The notes under the pieces: generated by a model
What the model was told of the DNA's origin: nothing
The model's input: the letters and a program-made list of their open reading frames with translations, nothing else
Database searches by the model: none
Shown: positions 46,052 through 54,513 of the stretch, one piece after another
How positions within the stretch are numbered: position 1 is the stretch's first letter
Layout: every line of letters begins with the position of its first letter
Assembly (NCBI RefSeq): GCF_015694705.1
Contig: NZ_JADQDR010000006.1
Location: 186,001 to 250,000, forward strand
DNA: 64,000 nt
From: Pontibacter rufus
GTDB lineage: Bacteria > Bacteroidota > Bacteroidia > Cytophagales > Hymenobacteraceae
Direction of reading: 5' to 3'
Position numbers and translations under genes: made by a program

Positions 46052-47593
46052 GTGCAGGACAAGAACGGCATATGGTACCAGATGCGCATCCTGCCTTATA
46101 TTACGCAGGAGCGGCAAATTGACGGGGCTACCATTATCTTCATCCAGATAAACGAGCTTAAAAGCCTGCACCTGCTGCATGCCGGCATACTGGACAGTTC
46201 ACCCAACGCCATTATGGCGCTGAAGGCCATCCGGGACCAACAGGAAGCCATTACGGATTTTACGATAAGTATGGTTAACCGGAGCGGGATGGAACTGCTT
46301 GGCAGCACGGAAACCAGTTTATACGGAAACTCGCTTTGGAAAGAATACCCAAGTTTGCTGCGCGAGGGGCTGTTTGAGCAATTGGTACAGGTGGTGGAAA
46401 CAGGCGTGATGCTGAACGTGAAGCAAGAAATAAAGTATGGCAAAGATCCGATCTGGCTGCATGTAGTAGCTTCTAAATTTGATGATGGCCTGGTATTAAC
46501 CATGCAGAACATCACGGAACGCAAACAAAATGAGCAGCAACTGCTGTTGCAACAGGAAGAAATTACGGCCAGTGCGGCACGTTTCCGGACCATGCTCGAA
46601 GCCGTGCCACATATTACCTGGACCAACAAACAGAACGGAGAAAATAATTCTTTCAATGAATTCTGGTTCAAATATACAGGTTTAAGCCCGGAAGAATCAG
46701 CAGGCTGGGGCTGGGAGAAAGCATTTCACCCGGCAGATTTCAAAAAACTGAAGCCTGGTTACCTGGCGTCACTGCAATCAGGAGAGGTTTATAGCGCAGA
46801 GGCCCGCATCCTGCGCAAAGCGGATAACCAGTACCGCTGGCACCTGATAAAAAATGTACCCCTCCGCGACGAGACCGGCGAAATAGTGCTCTGGGTTGGC
46901 ACTGCTACAGATATACAGGATCAGAAAGACTCCGAAAAAGCCAATATAAAGCTGGGGCTGTCGCAGCAGCGCGAAATCATGAAGGCCATACTGCAGGCGC
47001 AGGAAGAAGAGCGCAGCCGTATTTCGGAGGCGCTGCATAATGGCCTGGGACAGATTTTGTACGCAGCCAAACTGAACCTCGACAACCTGCCGCTCGACAA
47101 GTCCGGTCAAAAGCATATGAAAGAGCACATAGAACAGTTGCTGGCTCAGGGAATTAAGATAACGCGTAATATTTCTTATGAGCTGACGCCTTCGGTTTTA
47201 AAAGAATTTGGCCTTAAAACAGCGGTAGAAGAAATTATTTCTATGTTTAGCAGCCCTGAGCTGTCGATATCTTCAAACATCAGCGGTTTCACAAAACCGG
47301 TAGATTATACGACAGCCTTATCCTTGTACAGAATTATTCAGGAGCTGCTGAATAATATTGTAAAACATTCGGGGGCAACAGAGGCCTCTGTAACACTTGT
47401 GCGTAAAAAAGATACCATTTTGCTCCGCGTGCAGGACAACGGCATCGGTATAACAAAGGAAGAGTTTAATGCCAAGAAAGGCATTGGCCTGAGCAGCATA
47501 CAAAACAGGGTAGAACTGCTGGAGGGGAAAATGGAAATAGGCTGCCCCGGCGGAGGTAAGGGGTGCGTGTTTGAAATTACGTGCAAAGTATAA
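46052..47593 (+). CDS. PAS-containing sensor histidine kinase (HisKA_3), remnant of a CheB-CheR-PAS fusion
   Basis: A 513-residue frame from a GTG; the same frame is open back to about 45908 and there encodes INLTESDIGRSIYHISNN, the start of the first PAS domain, so the annotated start cuts a domain. Two or three PAS domains follow (up to about 95, 100-190 and 205-305, the last with HITWTNKQNG and WVGTATDIQDQKDSEK). The dimerisation domain has H329 in SEALHNGLGQILYAAKLNL and the C-terminal HATPase has NNIVKHSG, DNGIGI and KKGIGLSSIQNRVELLEG. Asn follows the phospho-acceptor His where an acidic residue is usual. Whether the truncated gene is translated is unclear. It converges on a NarL-type regulator that may be its partner. 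Confidence 0.8.
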   Translation: MQDKNGIWYQMRILPYITQERQIDGATIIFIQINELKSLHLLHAGILDSSPNAIMALKAIRDQQEAITDFTISMVNRSGMELLGSTETSLYGNSLWKEYPSLLREGLFEQLVQVVETGVMLNVKQEIKYGKDPIWLHVVASKFDDGLVLTMQNITERKQNEQQLLLQQEEITASAARFRTMLEAVPHITWTNKQNGENNSFNEFWFKYTGLSPEESAGWGWEKAFHPADFKKLKPGYLASLQSGEVYSAEARILRKADNQYRWHLIKNVPLRDETGEIVLWVGTATDIQDQKDSEKANIKLGLSQQREIMKAILQAQEEERSRISEALHNGLGQILYAAKLNLDNLPLDKSGQKHMKEHIEQLLAQGIKITRNISYELTPSVLKEFGLKTAVEEIISMFSSPELSISSNISGFTKPVDYTTALSLYRIIQELLNNIVKHSGATEASVTLVRKKDTILLRVQDNGIGITKEEFNAKKGIGLSSIQNRVELLEGKMEIGCPGGGKGCVFEITCKV

Positions 47594-47680
47594 GTATAAA
47601 CTTTCCAGCCTATAACGCGAGCTTCCGGCCGCTTTGGTAAGTATAATTCATATACTATAACACGACAGTTGCCGCTACAC

Positions 47681-48343
47681 TTATTCAGGCTGGTTTATAT
47701 TGATGATCTTGTGCTCAAAGGCATACTTTATCAGGTTGGCTGTATTTTTTGCCTGTGTTTTCTCCAATATATTTTGGCGGTGGGTTTCTACGGTCCGCTT
47801 GCTGGTAAAGAGTTTATCCGCAATTTCTGCATTTGTAAAACCTTCAGCTATCAGCAACAGCACCTCCAGTTCCCGCTTCGATAATCCAATCTGTTCCACA
47901 AGCCCCGACCCGTGTTGCGCCTCCGGGTTGGCTGCCTTGTTCAGCATCTTTATAGAAAGCTCGCTGCTGATATAGCTGTTGCCGCCAGCCACCAGTTTAA
48001 TAGCGGCAAATAGTTCCTCTCTTCCGGTGGTTTTCAGTAGAAATCCGGCTGCACCACACGAAATCATTTTCTGCACATACACCACGCTGTTGAGCATCGA
48101 CAGGGCGATTACTTTGGTTTCAGGGTAATTGATGCGGATCTGCTCTGTTGCCTCATAACCATCCATTTCGGGCATGTTGATATCCATCAGCACCACATCG
48201 GCCGGAGCACTAGCCAGCATATGCAGCAGTTCCCGCCCATTGCCTGCCTCGCCCAGTACTATAAAATTTTCGCTCTGTTCGAGCAAAAGCCTGAGCCCCT
48301 GCCGCAGAACAATATGATCTTCTGTAATAATAATCTTTATCAA
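47681..48343 (-). CDS. NarL/LuxR-family response regulator
   Basis: A 220-residue response regulator when started at the TTG at 48343, which gives the standard opening LIKIIITEDHIVLRQGLRLLL and is preceded by AGGGGGGAAG, an unusual Shine-Dalgarno-like run for this phylum. An upstream TTG at 48391 would add 16 unconserved residues. The receiver domain (1-120) has the acidic pair ED and the phospho-acceptor in VVLMDINMPEMDG; the LuxR-type HTH (about 145-210) reads LSKRELEVLLLIAEGFTNAEIADKL. It converges on the PAS kinase with an 87-bp gap, a plausible cognate pair. Confidence 0.92.
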   Translation of the reverse strand: MIKIIITEDHIVLRQGLRLLLEQSENFIVLGEAGNGRELLHMLASAPADVVLMDINMPEMDGYEATEQIRINYPETKVIALSMLNSVVYVQKMISCGAAGFLLKTTGREELFAAIKLVAGGNSYISSELSIKMLNKAANPEAQHGSGLVEQIGLSKRELEVLLLIAEGFTNAEIADKLFTSKRTVETHRQNILEKTQAKNTANLIKYAFEHKIININQPE

Positions 48344-48391
48344 TTTGCTTCCCCCCTGCTTAACAACATAATGATTTCCGCCGCAGCACAA

Positions 48392-48878
48392 ACATCAGAT
48401 ATCCCGATGTGTTGTACATAAAAAGGTAACGGGCTGGTACTACGACACTTCAGCCACTTCCGGGCACGCATAAGTTTACACGCCACAAGGCACTTTAGTT
48501 GCACAGGAAACTGTAAAAGTCGCTCAGAAACGAAACAGGCAGTAAGCAGCGCTGATGTTATACTATAAATGCCACATTACAGAACTCATTGGCAGAACAG
48601 TTTAGGTTGTATAACGCAGCCGCCCGCCTCAGTTCCTTTTCACATAAACTATAAGCCACTTCATCCTACAAAATAACTTTCTGCAGCAGCATAGTTCCGT
48701 ATGAGATAAGATGGAAATTTCAGTTGAAAGTACAAGGGTGTTGTGTTGCTTACTACTGCTTACAGTATCTCTAATTACCATAATACTTAAAGGAGTTTGA
48801 TGCTATACCTGACGGCAGGTAGCTATGTAGGCTTCCGTGCTTCAGACCAGCCGGGCAGTACCGCTCACAAGTGGGCTG
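48392..48878. other. Intergenic region with no supported gene
   Basis: About 490 bases between the response regulator start and the end of the NuiA-type gene. A small inverted repeat TACCTG-ACGG-CAGGTA near 48806-48821 lies 57 bp beyond the NuiA stop and could end that transcript, though there is no T-run. No open frame with a recognisable motif on either strand. Confidence 0.45.
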
Positions 48879-49307
48879 TTACGTTTCTACAAGCGTTGTT
48901 TTCAGCCCTGCCATGTCGCCTGCCTGCGTCCTGCCCAGAATAAAGGCTGTAATATTGCGATGTCCCACTCTGTATACTTTCACATCGTGCAGGTGCAGTT
49001 CCAGAAACTCCTGCAGCTGTTTAAAGCGCGGGGCATTCTGCATTACGCCCTCTTCTTCACCCAGGATTTCTCTGGTCATATTCCGGAAAAAGTGCGGCAG
49101 CGTATCGGTTTCCACTTTCTCCTGCGCCGGCTTTCCTGCCCAGGCAGCCAGTTCAGTGGCTGCGGGCGCACCGCTTTCCGAAACAGCAGGAAAATGCACG
49201 ACTTCAAAAGGGGCATCTGTTTCGCTCTGGTACAGCAATCCCTGTGCATGCTGCCGGAGCCCTTCCAGCAGTGCTGCCGTAGCAGCAGAAGCGTTGTTGT
49301 TACTCAT
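48879..49307 (-). CDS. Nuclease A inhibitor-like protein (NuiA family)
   Basis: A 142-residue cytoplasmic protein without signal peptide, related to NuiA of Anabaena, which blocks the sugar-nonspecific nuclease NucA. Matching segments are the opening helix ALLEGLRQHAQGLLYQSETDAPFEVV, the region RFKQLQEFLELHLHDVKVYRVG and the terminal TQAGDMAGLKTTLVET. In NuiA a glutamate near the first strand and the C-terminal threonine contact the nuclease active site, as I recall; E29 and T142 occupy these places. It begins 20 bp after the stop of a NucA-type nuclease gene, which supports the pairing strongly. The middle (about 40-75) is Ala/Pro/Glu-rich and less conserved. Confidence 0.85.
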   Translation of the reverse strand: MSNNNASAATAALLEGLRQHAQGLLYQSETDAPFEVVHFPAVSESGAPAATELAAWAGKPAQEKVETDTLPHFFRNMTREILGEEEGVMQNAPRFKQLQEFLELHLHDVKVYRVGHRNITAFILGRTQAGDMAGLKTTLVET

Positions 49308-49327
49308 AGATGTAAATGCATTACTAT

Positions 49328-50179
49328 TTATTGTACAGGCCCCGGATCCGTACGGCTCTCGATTACCTGCTGTACCTGTTTTGGCACGGCCGACAGCAAA
49401 TCGTAACCGGTGGCACTTTCTATGGCATCTACGGTGGTGCGGTAGTTGCTCCAGTTGGCGTTAACCGTGTTGTTGTTTGGTGTATCAACTGCTATCACGC
49501 GGGTGCTGGTGTTGATGCGCTGCAGGTCGTTGTCTCCCTGTGGCAGCACCACCAGCACTTTCCAGATACGGGCGGGCACTGTTACGTTGCCGTTGTCGAT
49601 GCTGGTAGCGCGGCCGTTGCTGCCCGTGCCGCCTTCGCCATAACTGCCCATCACCACGTATACTTCCATTCCCTGCTCTACCAGCTCACGCGTATACTCT
49701 TCCAGGTTGGCCCAGGTCTGCTGGTTGTTTTCAGGCGCCTGCGGAATCATGTTCGTCATCAGGAAGGTAGCCGCATTGTCCTCTTCTGAACTGGTCCTGT
49801 CGGCAGATGGCGTGTTGTGGCCGCGGTCGAAGCCACTGCCTTTGTAGCTGGAGCCTGTTACATGGTACCAGCTTTCGGGCAGCGCCGGATCAGGGCGGAA
49901 GTTGTCCTGCCTGTCGGCTGTGCCAAGCCAGTCCGGGCTCACATGCCAGCTCACCCAGTTGGGGGTGCCCCTGTCGCGGCTGTAGGAGAGCGCATACTGG
50001 GGCTTGAGCATCAGGTAATTGCCGGCATTGCTTTCGCTGGTGGTGGCTCCGCTGGGGTTGCCCAGCAGCAGGTGTTCATTTCCCTGGTAAAGTGCCTGCT
50101 GCTTTGCAACCTGCGCATTCTGGCAACCGGCAAGTATAAGCAGAAGAAACAGGAAGTATGTATAGCCGCGTTGAAGCAT
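49328..50179 (-). CDS. DNA/RNA non-specific endonuclease lipoprotein (NucA family)
   Basis: A 283-residue secreted nuclease with a lipoprotein signal (LILAGC, C19). The beta-beta-alpha-metal active site is complete: FDRGHNTPSADR with DRGH at 118-121 and catalytic H121, FLMTNMIPQ at 139-147, and the Asn-containing APENNQQTWANLE at 148-160 for the Mg ion. It should degrade extracellular DNA and RNA for phosphate or nucleotides, or clear DNA from the surface. The NuiA-type inhibitor gene follows by 20 bp in the same transcript, so the cytoplasm can be protected from enzyme that fails to be exported. Confidence 0.93.
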   Translation of the reverse strand: MLQRGYTYFLFLLLILAGCQNAQVAKQQALYQGNEHLLLGNPSGATTSESNAGNYLMLKPQYALSYSRDRGTPNWVSWHVSPDWLGTADRQDNFRPDPALPESWYHVTGSSYKGSGFDRGHNTPSADRTSSEEDNAATFLMTNMIPQAPENNQQTWANLEEYTRELVEQGMEVYVVMGSYGEGGTGSNGRATSIDNGNVTVPARIWKVLVVLPQGDNDLQRINTSTRVIAVDTPNNNTVNANWSNYRTTVDAIESATGYDLLSAVPKQVQQVIESRTDPGPVQ

Positions 50180-50335
50180 AAACTTTAAGTATAAAGGGTA
50201 ATCAGAGAAGATAATATTCAGCTGATGCTATGGCTGGCACCTTTTGCTATAAGAACGACAGATAAAGGTGAACGATACAACCTGCGGGATATTAAAAGCA
50301 AAGTTTTCAGAATAAAGCGGTATAGTGCTACAACT

Positions 50336-52543
50336 TTACTCCTTCGTCATAATTTTTACTTCTCCGCCATTACGGAACAGGTCATGGGATACAAAGTAGC
50401 CTTCGAGTTCCTTGCCGTCTACAAGTATGGCGCGCATCGCCCTGCCCTGCTCAGGTTTACGGATCACCAGTTCCCGTCCATCATCCACTTTCCAGCGCAC
50501 CTCGTCGAAGAGCGGCACCGTTACGATGTAGTTCGCATCAGCCGGCGAATACGGGTACAGACCAAGAGCGCTGAACACGTACCAGGACGACATCTCCCCC
50601 GCATCGTCCATACCGCACAGGGCCAGGCCATCCTCTCCGATGCCGTAGAGGTCGTTGAGTATCCTGTCTATTATTTTCTGAGATTTTTCAGGCTTGCCGA
50701 TGAAGTGGTAGGCGAAGGGCGCCTCATGATCCGGCTGGTTGCCGTGGCAATACTGACCGATAAAGCTCGACACATTACGGGCAATGTAATTGGGATTCCA
50801 GGGCAGCGTAAACAACGAATCGAGCTTCGACTCAAAGCCCTTATCGCCGCCGTAAAGGGCTACCAGGCCCTGCATGTCATGCGGAGCAAAGAAGGATAGC
50901 TGCCAGGCGTTGGCCTCACGGTACATGTACTCGTAGTAAGGGTACTGCGGGTTGAAGTCCTTTATCCATTCGCCATTTGCCAGCCGGCCCCGCATAAATC
51001 TTGTTTTGGGGTCGAACATATTTTTGTAGTTCTGCGACCGCTGCATCAGCACCCTGTAGTTGGCTGTGTCGCCCAGCGCCTTGGCCAGCTGCGCCACCGA
51101 ATAGTCGTCGTATGCATATTCGAGCGTTTTTGAAACGCCTGCCTTTGCTTTTGTCTCCACATGCGGATGCGCAACATCAGGGTCTGAAATGTAGCCTTTC
51201 TCGATATACTCCCTGATAAAAGGACGTGTGCCGCCTTCCACGTTGGCATTTTTGAGCAGCAGCTTATACGTGCCCTCCACATCGAAGCCATCGATGCCCC
51301 GCAGATAGGAACCGGCTATAAAAGAGGCGGCATGATCGCCATGGAAAAAAGTAGGTATAAAGCCGCTTTTGTCGCCCATGTCCTTCAGCGATTTGATGAC
51401 GTCTGTAGTTACCTGCGGAGAAATAATGCCCAGCAGCACAAGTTTGTTGCGGTAAGTATCCCAGAGCGAAGGCACAGTGTAGTAATTAAAGTCTGCCTGC
51501 ACTGTTTTCCCGTCCACGTCTGTATATTCCCCGTTCACATCGCTGCGTAGCGCAGGCCACAGAAAGGCCCTGTACAGCGAAGTATAAAACAGCTCCTTCT
51601 GCTTCTCGGTGCCGCCCTTCACGTCTATCTTCGATAGCAGATTCTCCCAGATCTGGTCGGCCTCATGCCGTACGGTACTGAAGGACTTATCTCCAATCTC
51701 GCGCTCCAGGTTCTGTTTGGCATTTGCTGCGCTCACAAAAGAAAGCCCTATCTTCATCTCCACTGGGCTGCTGCCGCCATCTTTGATATGGACAATAGCC
51801 AAGCCGTCTTTGGTGTTTTCTGCCCTTTTTTCCAGGTTGCTGATGTCTTTGTTTAGCGTGGCATAGAAGTAGATTTTATCGCCGCCCATATCCTGGTAAC
51901 CCTGCACGGCTGCGTTGCCCACCTGCTCTATCTGCCAGCCGCGTACCCTGTTGTTTGCTTTGGCAAGGTCGAATACGATGCTGCGTTCTGCGTTGCCGGC
52001 ATAGTTGTACTGGTGGAAACCGCACCTGAGCGTTGAGGTGAGATTTGCCTGTATCTGATAGTCCTGTAACATCACCCCGTAAAATCCGGGTGCAACGCTT
52101 TCTTTATCGTGCGAGAAACGGGAACTGAAATCCTGCTGCCCCGCCGTATTACCAGATACCGGAAGCACGGGTATGTTGCACAGGTTCCAGTGTCCCTTGT
52201 TGGTATGCGTAAAGGCGTGAATCACGGTATCTTCATACTCGTAGCCTGCCCCTGAACCAAACTCCGTTATGGGGCTAAGCTGCACCATGGCATTCGGAAG
52301 CGAGCTGCCCGGGTATACCAGCCCCGCCCATACCCGCCAGTTTTCAGGAGGCGTGTAGCCGATTATTTTGGGATCGAGGAGCGGCGCTGTGCCAATGAGC
52401 GTGTTTACATACTGCGTGTGGCTGCCCAGGCTTTCAGTACTTACGGCAGCATCGCTGCCTGTGTGCTGGATCGTTTTAGCACAGGAAAAAACAAGCAGGG
52501 CTGTGGATAACAACAAAAGACTTTTTAGCTTGGCTGTGTTCAT
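50336..52543 (-). CDS. GH92 alpha-mannosidase lipoprotein
   Basis: Calcium-dependent exo-alpha-mannosidase of 735 residues. The lipobox is LVFSC (C21). The N-terminal beta-sandwich starts QYVNTLIGT and includes LVYPGSSLPNAMVQLSPITEFGSGAGY; the (alpha/alpha)6 domain contains GNQPDHEAPFAYHF and DDAGEMSSWYVFSALGLYP, both signatures of GH92. The segment before DDAGE reads ALCGM where many members have LPGN, so the Asn next to the catalytic Asp pair is Met here. It stands alone, 156 bp from the nuclease gene, with no SusC/D nearby; its target may be alpha-mannan or N-glycan trimmings. Confidence 0.93.
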   Translation of the reverse strand: MNTAKLKSLLLLSTALLVFSCAKTIQHTGSDAAVSTESLGSHTQYVNTLIGTAPLLDPKIIGYTPPENWRVWAGLVYPGSSLPNAMVQLSPITEFGSGAGYEYEDTVIHAFTHTNKGHWNLCNIPVLPVSGNTAGQQDFSSRFSHDKESVAPGFYGVMLQDYQIQANLTSTLRCGFHQYNYAGNAERSIVFDLAKANNRVRGWQIEQVGNAAVQGYQDMGGDKIYFYATLNKDISNLEKRAENTKDGLAIVHIKDGGSSPVEMKIGLSFVSAANAKQNLEREIGDKSFSTVRHEADQIWENLLSKIDVKGGTEKQKELFYTSLYRAFLWPALRSDVNGEYTDVDGKTVQADFNYYTVPSLWDTYRNKLVLLGIISPQVTTDVIKSLKDMGDKSGFIPTFFHGDHAASFIAGSYLRGIDGFDVEGTYKLLLKNANVEGGTRPFIREYIEKGYISDPDVAHPHVETKAKAGVSKTLEYAYDDYSVAQLAKALGDTANYRVLMQRSQNYKNMFDPKTRFMRGRLANGEWIKDFNPQYPYYEYMYREANAWQLSFFAPHDMQGLVALYGGDKGFESKLDSLFTLPWNPNYIARNVSSFIGQYCHGNQPDHEAPFAYHFIGKPEKSQKIIDRILNDLYGIGEDGLALCGMDDAGEMSSWYVFSALGLYPYSPADANYIVTVPLFDEVRWKVDDGRELVIRKPEQGRAMRAILVDGKELEGYFVSHDLFRNGGEVKIMTKE

Positions 52544-52810
52544 ATACTCACATGTGTTAAAAACTGCTGCTTTGCTTAAGAAGCTGTTCTGATTTATAAG
52601 ATTGGTGTACAGTTATTGCTAAAGGTATAAAATATTCAGTAAAACCGCTGTGCAAGCCCTCTTTTCATAGAAAAGCCATTTCATTTTCATCGTAATACCT
52701 TTAAAGTATAAAAGTCCTGCTGTACCTTTCTGTCTGTTGTGATAAAACGCAAAGCTGATTTCAAGTTTATTCCCTTACAGCAAAGGATATCAATCAAATC
52801 AGGAAAGAAA

Positions 52811-54382
52811 CTATTGCAAATTCTTCAGGCACTGCACCAAATCTACTCCTTTGCCTAATACGCCGTGAAAAACATCGCCTATCTGGCGGAGGCGTGCAGG
52901 TATATTTTTGATGGTGAAATCTGACGGCGAGAGTCCTGGCTTTACCTCCTCCCACACCAATGGGGTTGAAACGGTTGCGCCGGGCATGGGGCGTACCGTG
53001 TAAGCAGAGGCAATAGTCTGCCCGATGGAATTTTGCAGAAAATCAAGGTATACTTTGTCGCGCCGCTCTTTAGGGCTTCGCTCCAGGCTGGTGAGTTTCG
53101 GAAGTTTTTTGTGCACCTCCTGCGCTACCACATGCGCGAACTGCCTTGCCTGATCGAAGCCGTACAAGGCACCCAGTGGCACAAAAATATGCATGCCCGT
53201 GGCTCCGGAAGTCTTCGCGAAAGCCCGCGCACCAGCTTTATCGAGAATTTCCTTTGTAACAAGCGCTACTTCCACTACTTCGTCATAGGTGTTTTGTCCC
53301 GGGTCCAGGTCAATTACCAGGTAATCCGGCTTCTCGAGGCTGGCGGTGCGCGAGTTCCAGGGGTTCAGCTGTATGCAGCCTAGGTTGTTCATATAAGCCA
53401 GGGTAGCTGCGTTGTCACATACCAGGTACTCTACTTCCACGCCTGTCGATTCGGCTTTAAGTTTTATCGTTCTTACCCATTCCGGTGTATGTGGCACATC
53501 TTTCTGGATGAAGCCGGGTTTGGTGATACCGTTCGGAAACCGGAAAAGCGACTGCGGCCTGTCCTGCAGGTACGGCATCAGCACATCAGCTATACTTTGG
53601 TAGTAGTCAATCAGGTCGCCTTTGGTAATGCCCTCATCAGGCCAGTAAAATTTGTCCAGGCTGCTGAGCAGCACTACCTGCCCTTCAATTTTCCTTTCCG
53701 TTTTATTTGTGTCGCTGCTCATTTTATGCGGCATTTCTGCTGCCCCGGCAGACGGCTGGCTTTTGCCGGCAGGCTTCCTGCTCTTTGCTTTTGATCCGAC
53801 GATTTCTGTTTTATTAGCCGGCTTTGTTGGCGCCAACAGGGTTATGCCCTCCAGGTGGTCTTCGCTGTTGTAGCCCTCCACAGCTGCCTCATCTATTTTC
53901 TTGAACAGCAGCCAGGCGCCATCCTGCCGGCCTTTCATCTTAATCAGCGTAAATTCTCCCTGCAATTTTCTTCCTTCCAGCACAAACTTAAGATGGCCTT
54001 CCTCCAGTTCCTGCAGAAGCAGTGCCTCACCTTCCTCCTGATTATCGGTTCCTGCAGCGTAGTAGGTTCCTTCATCCCAGATGTCTACGTGGCCAGCGCC
54101 ATAGTTGCCTTCGGGTATATCGCCGGCAAAGGTGCGGTAGGCAAGCGGGTGATCCTCTACCCTCATGGCCAGCCGTTTATCAGCCGGGTCCAATGAGGGG
54201 CCTTTAGGCACTGCCCAGCTTTTCAGCACACCATCCATCTCCAGCCGGAAATCATAATGAAGTTTAGAAGACAAATGCCGTTGCACCACAAAATGCAGCT
54301 TTCCGCTGTGCGCTTTTTCCTGCCCTTCCGGCTCAGGTGTCTGATTAAAATTGCGCTTTTCGTTATATACCTTTAAACCCAT
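52811..54382 (-). CDS. LigD-like DNA repair protein: phosphoesterase plus polymerase domains, no ligase domain
   Basis: A 523-residue protein of the non-homologous end-joining DNA ligase D family. Residues about 28-145 are the 3'-phosphoesterase domain with H36, H42, D44 and R46 in QRHLSSKLHYDFRLE plus VEDHPLAYRTFAGDIPEGNYG. After a Lys/Ser/Pro-rich linker (165-230) comes the primase-polymerase domain (about 238-505): YWPDEGITKGDLIDYY, the metal pair in YLVIDLDPG, TSGATGMHIFVPL and the final PSDFTIKNIPARL. The ATP-dependent ligase domain normally found in LigD is absent, and there is no ligase motif KxDG anywhere in it. No Ku gene lies in the window. It must rely on a separate ligase, or the ligase gene lies elsewhere. 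Confidence 0.9.
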   Translation of the reverse strand: MGLKVYNEKRNFNQTPEPEGQEKAHSGKLHFVVQRHLSSKLHYDFRLEMDGVLKSWAVPKGPSLDPADKRLAMRVEDHPLAYRTFAGDIPEGNYGAGHVDIWDEGTYYAAGTDNQEEGEALLLQELEEGHLKFVLEGRKLQGEFTLIKMKGRQDGAWLLFKKIDEAAVEGYNSEDHLEGITLLAPTKPANKTEIVGSKAKSRKPAGKSQPSAGAAEMPHKMSSDTNKTERKIEGQVVLLSSLDKFYWPDEGITKGDLIDYYQSIADVLMPYLQDRPQSLFRFPNGITKPGFIQKDVPHTPEWVRTIKLKAESTGVEVEYLVCDNAATLAYMNNLGCIQLNPWNSRTASLEKPDYLVIDLDPGQNTYDEVVEVALVTKEILDKAGARAFAKTSGATGMHIFVPLGALYGFDQARQFAHVVAQEVHKKLPKLTSLERSPKERRDKVYLDFLQNSIGQTIASAYTVRPMPGATVSTPLVWEEVKPGLSPSDFTIKNIPARLRQIGDVFHGVLGKGVDLVQCLKNLQ

Positions 54383-54513
54383 AGATCTTTCTCTTTGACT
54401 GCAGGATGCTGCTGAAAACTTTCAAGTTAAACTGAAGTATGGCTTCTGAATTATACGCAGTCTGCTTCCCGCTTATCTACAAAGCTGTTCTTTATAGCAA
54501 CTGCCTGCAGCTG

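Noticed and set aside
52587-52600. TGTTCTGATTTATA upstream of GH92 as a fourth copy of the PUL element
   Set aside because: One T is missing from the core and the GGKTAT half is absent.
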